DNA of 11,912 nucleotides from an uncultured Flavobacteriia bacterium (GTDB lineage: Bacteria; Bacteroidota; Bacteroidia; Flavobacteriales; Flavobacteriaceae). Location: positions 1 through 11,912 of the forward strand of contig CAMLRV010000047.1 in the NCBI GenBank assembly GCA_946482495.1, given 5' to 3'. Positions 8,260 to 11,912 of the stretch are shown here, one piece after another. Numbering within the stretch: position 1 is the stretch's first letter; each line of letters starts with the position of its first letter. The notes below the pieces were generated by a model. It was not told the DNA's origin and did not search any database. It was given only the letters and a program-made list of their open reading frames with translations. Position numbers and translations under genes: made by a program.

Positions 8260-8291
8260 CAAAAGTAGAGATATTTTTTCGGTTTACCAAA
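8260..8291 (-). promoter_or_regulatory. rpsO promoter, Bacteroidota type
   Basis: On the minus strand TTTG (8291-8288) is separated by 20 bases from TACTTTTG (8267-8260). This fits the Bacteroidota primary-sigma consensus TTTG/TAnnTTTG exactly, with normal spacing. Transcription would begin near 8253, giving a leader of about 48 bases. The -33 element lies 6 bases past the stop of the sulfoxide reductase gene. Confidence 0.75.
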
Positions 8292-8297
8292 ACAATT

Positions 8298-8750
8298 CTA
8301 AAAAAGTATTGCAACTTGTTCATTAACAAATTCTAAGAAGCGCTCATCTTTTTCATTAAATGGATCAATAACGTGACTATCGATGTCAATTTGACCTATG
8401 TTTATGCCGTTTACAAACAATGGTACTACAATTTCTGATTTTACAGTAAAACTACAAGCAATATAATTGTCTTGAGCTGAAACATCTGGCACTACAAAGT
8501 TAGCATTGCTTTCTGCTACTTGTCCGCAAATGCCTTTTCCAAAAGGAATAACTGTATGGTCAGTTTCCGCGCCCACGTATGGTCCAAGATGTAATGTTTT
8601 AGCTTCATGATTGGCAAAATAAAAACCAACCCAATTATAATAAGAGATATTGTCATGTAATAATTGACAAATGTTTTTAAGTTTTTCATCTCTAGTTGCT
8701 TCACTATTTACAATAGTTACGACTTGAGGTTTTAAATTTTCGAATTGCAT
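8298..8750 (-). CDS. GAF-domain free methionine-(R)-sulfoxide reductase
   Basis: Members of this family (fRMsr, E. coli MsrC/YebR) reduce free methionine-R-sulfoxide in the cytoplasm, using thioredoxin to reset the enzyme. The 150-residue protein is a single GAF domain with the family signatures in order: YYNWVGFY (37-44), LGPYVG (55-60), FGKGICGQVAE (70-80), DNYIACS (94-100), SEIVVP (105-110) and IDIDS (121-125). Cys75 and Cys99 match E. coli Cys94 and Cys118, the latter being catalytic. The residue matching Cys84 is His65, so only two of the three cysteines are kept. It is about 15 residues shorter than the E. coli enzyme at the C-terminus. Many such proteins are annotated only as GAF-domain proteins; a sensor role is the alternative, but the conserved SEIV/DIDS pocket favours the enzyme. 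Confidence 0.85.
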   Translation of the reverse strand: MQFENLKPQVVTIVNSEATRDEKLKNICQLLHDNISYYNWVGFYFANHEAKTLHLGPYVGAETDHTVIPFGKGICGQVAESNANFVVPDVSAQDNYIACSFTVKSEIVVPLFVNGINIGQIDIDSHVIDPFNEKDERFLEFVNEQVAILF

Positions 8751-8765
8751 TTTTTTAAATTTTTA

Positions 8766-8773
8766 CAAATTTA
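8766..8773 (-). promoter_or_regulatory. -7 element of the methionine sulfoxide reductase promoter
   Basis: TAAATTTG on the minus strand fits TAnnTTTG and lies 15 bases before the ATG at 8750, implying a very short leader. No clear TTTG is seen 19-21 bases upstream. Confidence 0.45.
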
Positions 8774-8798
8774 TGTATTATTGCCACAGTAAAAATTA

Positions 8799-8806
8799 TA
8801 TTTTTG
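8799..8806 (+). promoter_or_regulatory. Candidate -7 element for xrtF
   Basis: TATTTTTG fits TAnnTTTG but is 107 bases before the xrtF ATG. A second fit, TAGATTTG, lies at 8841-8848. Neither has a well-spaced TTTG upstream, so which one is used, if either, cannot be decided. Confidence 0.3.
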
Positions 8807-8815
8807 TTAAAAATC

Positions 8816-8833
8816 ACTCATTTTGAAATGAGT
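8816..8833. promoter_or_regulatory. 18-base palindrome between divergent genes
   Basis: ACTCATTTTGAAATGAGT has perfect 8-base arms around a central TG. It lies 9 bases after one candidate xrtF -7 box and 66 bases from the start of the divergent sulfoxide reductase gene. No T-tract follows on the plus strand, so a terminator is unlikely. It could be an operator for a dimeric regulator or a leader hairpin of xrtF. Confidence 0.4.
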
Positions 8834-8913
8834 ATTATTCTAGATTTGTTTGAAAACATTGTTTTTGATATGCGAATTACATAGGACATAAAGGAAACAA
8901 TAAACACTGCCAT

Positions 8914-9465
8914 ATGAAAAACACTATAAATCAACACAAACCTTTTTTCCTATTCTTGTTAAAGTTTGTTTTGTTCTATTTAATTTTTACATTAATTTAT
9001 AAATTCTATTTGAATCAATTTAATGCAACAAATAATGAAGTAGACGGAATTACTGAGTTTGTGGCGAATCAAACGAAAAAAACGTTAGAGTTTTTTGGCA
9101 AAGATTGCGAAATTAGAAAACATGAATTAGAAGCTTCTTATAAAGTAATTTATTATAATAAATATTTAGCGAGAATTATTGAAGGCTGTAATGCGATTAG
9201 TGTCATTATACTATTTGCTTCGTTTGTGTTTGCTTTTTCAGCAAGATTTAAAAAAACATTTTTATACATAGTATTTGGATCTGGCTTAATCTTTCTATTA
9301 AACATTTTTAGAATTGCTTTTTTAACTATAGGATTGTATAATTATCCAGAATATGAAGAGTTTTTACATAATATTATTTTTCCAGTTATCATTTACGGAA
9401 TCGTGTTCATTTTGTGGATTGTTTGGGTAATTAAATTTTCAGCCTATGCAAAACGTAATCAATAA
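8914..9465 (+). CDS. xrtF: Exosortase family protein XrtF
   Basis: Exosortases are integral inner-membrane cysteine transpeptidase-like enzymes thought to cut and sort proteins that carry a C-terminal PEP-CTERM-like signal. XrtF is the short type found in flavobacteria. The 183-residue protein has membrane segments near 11-30, 93-112, 115-140 and 153-176. The catalytic trio is present: Cys92 in EGCNAISV, Arg133 in NIFRIAFL and His152 in EFLHNIIFP. The start ATG at 8914 gives a short basic N-terminus before the first membrane segment; an AAGGAA sits about 20 bases upstream, too far to be a normal ribosome binding site. The next gene overlaps it by 20 bases and encodes the usual XrtF partner. 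No protein in this window shows a PEP-CTERM-like tail, so the targets lie elsewhere. Confidence 0.92.
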   Translation: MKNTINQHKPFFLFLLKFVLFYLIFTLIYKFYLNQFNATNNEVDGITEFVANQTKKTLEFFGKDCEIRKHELEASYKVIYYNKYLARIIEGCNAISVIILFASFVFAFSARFKKTFLYIVFGSGLIFLLNIFRIAFLTIGLYNYPEYEEFLHNIIFPVIIYGIVFILWIVWVIKFSAYAKRNQ

Positions 9466-9892
9466 CAAGAAAAATTTACTTGCAATTGGAATATTAATCA
9501 TTGCATTAATATTGGTAAGAGCATTTGAAAGTAAATTATTTTATGATCCGTTTTTAGAATTTTTTCATTCTGAAATTCAAACCAAACCATTACCAGAATA
9601 TGATGGTTTGAAATTGTTTTTCGGTTTGTTTTTCAGATATTTAATTAATAGTGCCATTACCGTTTTGATTATTTATCTGCTATTTAAGGAAATGTCAATT
9701 GTAAAATTGACCAGTTTATTATTGATTGGTTTCTTTATTGTGTTAATTACAATTTTGTTCTTGATTTTAAATTCTTCTTCCAATCCAGATTATTTATTCC
9801 TTTTTTATATTCGAAGATTTTTGATCCAGCCTTTGTTTTTAATTTTATTTGTACCCGCGTTTTTTTATCAAAAAAGTGTTAATAATAAATAA
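9446..9892 (+). CDS. Exosortase F system-associated membrane protein
   Basis: A 148-residue hydrophobic protein found directly downstream of xrtF in flavobacteria. It has about four membrane segments (near 11-24, 57-81, 86-108 and 120-142). Family signatures are RAFESKLFYDPFLEFF at 25-40, just after the first segment, and YIRRFLIQPLFLILFVPAFF at 121-140. The start ATG lies inside the last codons of xrtF in another frame (20-base overlap). There is no other Met before residue 83, so the overlap appears real and suggests coupled translation. Its biochemical role is unknown; a structural or targeting partner of XrtF in the inner membrane is the likely reading. Confidence 0.88.
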   Translation: MQNVINNKKNLLAIGILIIALILVRAFESKLFYDPFLEFFHSEIQTKPLPEYDGLKLFFGLFFRYLINSAITVLIIYLLFKEMSIVKLTSLLLIGFFIVLITILFLILNSSSNPDYLFLFYIRRFLIQPLFLILFVPAFFYQKSVNNK

Positions 9893-9909
9893 GTTGTAAA
9901 AAAATAATA

Positions 9910-9917
9910 TAAATTTG
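9910..9917 (+). promoter_or_regulatory. -7 element of the HYC_CC_PP gene promoter
   Basis: TAAATTTG fits TAnnTTTG exactly and ends only 5 bases before the ATG at 9923, so the transcript would be nearly leaderless. The upstream TTG at 9894-9896 is 13 bases away, shorter than the usual 19-21; no good -33 element is seen. It lies in the 30-base gap after the XrtF-associated gene. Confidence 0.5.
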
Positions 9918-9922
9918 CACTT

Positions 9923-10339
9923 ATGAATTTCAAAAGACATATAAGTATTTTCTTAGCATTATTTATTTTATTAGTAAATAGTAGTGCGAGTTTGGTGTTG
10001 CATTATTGCCACGACCAAATTGCTTCTATATCTTTGGTTTATCAAGAAAATAAAGTAATTAATGCAGCAGATGAAGATTCTTGTTGTGCAGCAGATGATA
10101 AAGATGATGACAAAAGTTGTTGTTCCAACGAGGAAATTAAGGTGGATAAAAAAATTGATTATTCAATTTTAAAAAATTTTCAATTTAATGTTCTAGCGGT
10201 TACTTTTACTAATGAAATGCCAATTTTCTTTAATGAAGTTGACGTTTTATCTACAAACAAAAAAATATTAGATTACTATTGTGATTCTAATGCTCCACCA
10301 TTTTACAAACTCTATTCTCAACTTATTTATTACGCATAA
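9923..10339 (+). CDS. HYC_CC_PP family small secreted protein
   Basis: A 138-residue protein with an N-terminal hydrophobic segment (about 7-24, signal peptide or anchor). It then carries the motifs that give the family its name: HYC at 27-29, CC at 54-55 and again at 66-67, and PP at 125-126 (NAPPFYKLYSQ). Between them lies a low-complexity acidic stretch (DEDSCC, then DDKDDDKSCCSNE). The C-terminal half is beta- or helix-neutral and unremarkable apart from Cys120. These small Bacteroidota proteins are usually found next to a TonB-dependent receptor, as here. Paired cysteines and acidic residues outside the cytoplasm suggest metal binding, possibly copper; this is inference, as no member with a proven function comes to mind. 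Confidence 0.82.
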   Translation: MNFKRHISIFLALFILLVNSSASLVLHYCHDQIASISLVYQENKVINAADEDSCCAADDKDDDKSCCSNEEIKVDKKIDYSILKNFQFNVLAVTFTNEMPIFFNEVDVLSTNKKILDYYCDSNAPPFYKLYSQLIYYA

Positions 10340-10359
10340 TTAATACTGTTTTATAGTTT

Positions 10360-10378
10360 GCTTAGCTTTTGGTTAGGC
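10360..10378 (+). other. Small hairpin between the HYC_CC_PP gene and the receptor gene
   Basis: GCTTAGC and GTTAGGC can pair in RNA (7 pairs, two of them G-U) around a 5-base loop, in the 70-base gap between the genes. No U-tract follows, so it is not a clear terminator. It may slow polymerase or protect a processed mRNA end. The two genes are probably co-transcribed. Confidence 0.3.
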
Positions 10379-10409
10379 ATAATAAATTATTAACTTTATT
10401 AAAAGAATT

Positions 10410-11912
10410 ATGTACAGAATAATATTATTGGTTTTATTGCCAATCTTCTCATTTGCACAAAGTAGCGTGTTAGGAAAAATTACCGATAAGGAAAACAATC
10501 CAATCGCTAATGTGAAAATTACTATTCCGGAATTAAATTCCACATTTTTTTCTGATGCAAGCGGAACATTTAGTTTAATTCAAGGAAACAATACCGTATT
10601 ACTTGTTTTAGAAAAAGAAGGATTCCAAAAATTAGAAATTCAACAAAGGTGTAAAGATGATTTTACGATTCAATTAGAAAAAAATATGGTTGAAAGTAAT
10701 ATTGAAATCGTAAAAATTGAAAAAAATCAAAAGACTTTAGGCAGAAAACAAAAAGCAGTTACCAATACACAAAATTTATCACAAGGCGAATTGCAAAAAG
10801 CAGCATGTTGTAATTTGTCTGAAAGTTTTGAAACCAATCCGTCAATTGATGTGAACTTTTCGGATGCGGTTACGGGGAATAAACAAATTAAAATGTTAGG
10901 ATTAACAAGTCCGTATATTTTAATGAGTGAGGAAAATATTCCTGCTATCCGTGGTGCTTTACAATCAACGGGTTTGAATTTTATTCCTGGAACTTGGGCA
11001 GAAAGTATTCAAATTACAAAAGGTGCCGGAAGTGTAACTAATGGTTACGAAAGTATTTCAGGTCAAATTAATTATGAATTATTAAAACCACAAAAAGAAG
11101 AACCATTTTTTGCAAATGTATATGGTTCAAATGATGGAAGATATGAATTGAATACACATTTTGCTAATAAGTATTCTGATAAATTAAGCTCATTGGTGTT
11201 GTTGCACGGAAATACAAGAAATGTGAAAAACGACATGAATCATGATGGGTTTTTAGATAATCCGTTGGGAAAACAAGTCAATATTTTAAATCGTTGGCAA
11301 TATAATAATGCCGAAAAGGGTATCGTTTCGTTTTTAAACATTAAATATTTTAAAGATGAAAAAACGGGCGGAACGATTGACGATAATTCTCATTCACAAG
11401 TAATGAATCCAAATTTATGGACGAGTCAAGTCGATACCGATAAAGTTGAACTTTCTCATAAATTAGGCTATGTATATCCTGATATGCCTTTTCAAAGCAT
11501 TGGATTCCAACAAGCATTTCAATACAATAAAATGCATTCTGAATTTGGAGACAAAATCCACCATATGCATCATAAAAGTTATTTCTCTAATCTTATTTTT
11601 AATTCGATTATTGCTAATACAAAGCATAAATTTATTACGGGAATTAACTTTAATTACGATAAGTTTGAAGAACATTTGCAAGCTAATTTTAGTGCAGAGT
11701 ATGATAGAATTGACAACTCAATTGGTTCGTTTTTTGAATATTCGTATGACAATATGAATAATTTTAGTTTTGTTTTGGGTGCAAGAGCGGATAATCATAA
11801 CCGATTAGGTTTGTTTTTTACACCGAGAGCACATGTGAAATATAATCCATTCGAAAATACAACCATACGATTATCAGCTGGAAGAGGAAAGAGAGCTTCT
11901 AATATTTTTTCA
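10410..11912 (+). CDS. TonB-dependent receptor, partial (C-terminus beyond right edge)
   Basis: An outer-membrane receptor open for 501 codons to the window edge. Residues 1-17 are a signal peptide (MYRIILLVLLPIFSFAQ). Residues about 19-90 form a carboxypeptidase-like regulatory beta-sandwich (LGKITDKENNPIANVKIT). The plug spans about 110-225: AACCNLSESFETNPSIDV at 131-148, KQIKMLGL at 158-165, then IPGTWAESIQITKGAGSVTN and GYESISGQINYEL. The usual NVRG of SusC-like plugs is replaced by IKMLGL. The beta-barrel begins near 232; about 270 residues of it are visible. Cys133-Cys134 and a His/Met cluster (HHMHH, 384-388) are notable. Its partner is the small cysteine-rich protein just upstream. 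I recall the CCNLSESFETN plug from flavobacterial receptors near copper or heavy-metal genes; a metal or metal-chelate substrate is therefore possible but unproven. Confidence 0.92.
   Translation, partial: MYRIILLVLLPIFSFAQSSVLGKITDKENNPIANVKITIPELNSTFFSDASGTFSLIQGNNTVLLVLEKEGFQKLEIQQRCKDDFTIQLEKNMVESNIEIVKIEKNQKTLGRKQKAVTNTQNLSQGELQKAACCNLSESFETNPSIDVNFSDAVTGNKQIKMLGLTSPYILMSEENIPAIRGALQSTGLNFIPGTWAESIQITKGAGSVTNGYESISGQINYELLKPQKEEPFFANVYGSNDGRYELNTHFANKYSDKLSSLVLLHGNTRNVKNDMNHDGFLDNPLGKQVNILNRWQYNNAEKGIVSFLNIKYFKDEKTGGTIDDNSHSQVMNPNLWTSQVDTDKVELSHKLGYVYPDMPFQSIGFQQAFQYNKMHSEFGDKIHHMHHKSYFSNLIFNSIIANTKHKFITGINFNYDKFEEHLQANFSAEYDRIDNSIGSFFEYSYDNMNNFSFVLGARADNHNRLGLFFTPRAHVKYNPFENTTIRLSAGRGKRASNIFS

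Noticed and set aside
8516..8704. Open frame of 62 codons on the minus strand
   Set aside because: It is an out-of-frame reading inside the sulfoxide reductase gene, whose frame carries all family motifs.
8890..8898. AAAGGAAAC as a ribosome binding site for xrtF
   Set aside because: It is about 18-20 bases from the ATG, too far for normal Shine-Dalgarno pairing, and such sites are generally weak in this phylum.
11463..11757. Open frames on both strands inside the second receptor
   Set aside because: The continuous receptor frame covers this region with the expected barrel pattern; the others are shadows.

Overview
The window comes from an AT-rich member of the Bacteroidota, most likely family Flavobacteriaceae. 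Four things point there: two SusC-like TonB-dependent receptors with carboxypeptidase-like regulatory domains, a DUF4249 lipoprotein, an exosortase of the XrtF type with its usual small membrane partner, and promoters of the TTTG/TAnnTTTG type in place of classical -35/-10 boxes and strong Shine-Dalgarno sites. No mobile element, CRISPR array, tRNA or rRNA was seen. Every stretch without a gene is shorter than 170 bases.

Left part, minus strand (about 1-5545): a tightly packed four-gene operon, read right to left. It encodes a secreted 230-residue protein of unknown function, a 916-residue TonB-dependent receptor with an N-terminal STN domain, a DUF4249 lipoprotein with a cysteine-rich C-terminus, and a large MG2-domain protein that runs off the left edge. 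The junctions are TAATG, a 4-base gap and ATGA, so the products are probably made together. They look like one outer-membrane uptake or assembly system of unknown substrate.

Centre, minus strand (about 5589-8750): housekeeping genes. From right to left these are a GAF-domain free methionine-(R)-sulfoxide reductase, rpsO (ribosomal protein S15) and pnp (polynucleotide phosphorylase). rpsO has a near-perfect Bacteroidota promoter and a short leader hairpin. Strong intrinsic terminators follow rpsO and pnp. In both cases the T-tract of the terminator runs straight into a TTTG that could be the -33 element of the next promoter.

Right part, plus strand (about 8914-11912): xrtF and its associated membrane protein overlap by 20 bases. 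After them comes a second small unit: a short secreted cysteine-rich protein of the HYC_CC_PP type and a TonB-dependent receptor cut off by the right edge. The receptor has a CC motif in its plug and a His/Met cluster in its barrel. This pair may handle a metal, possibly copper, but that is inference. The xrtF unit and the sulfoxide reductase gene diverge from a 163-base region that holds an 18-base palindrome.
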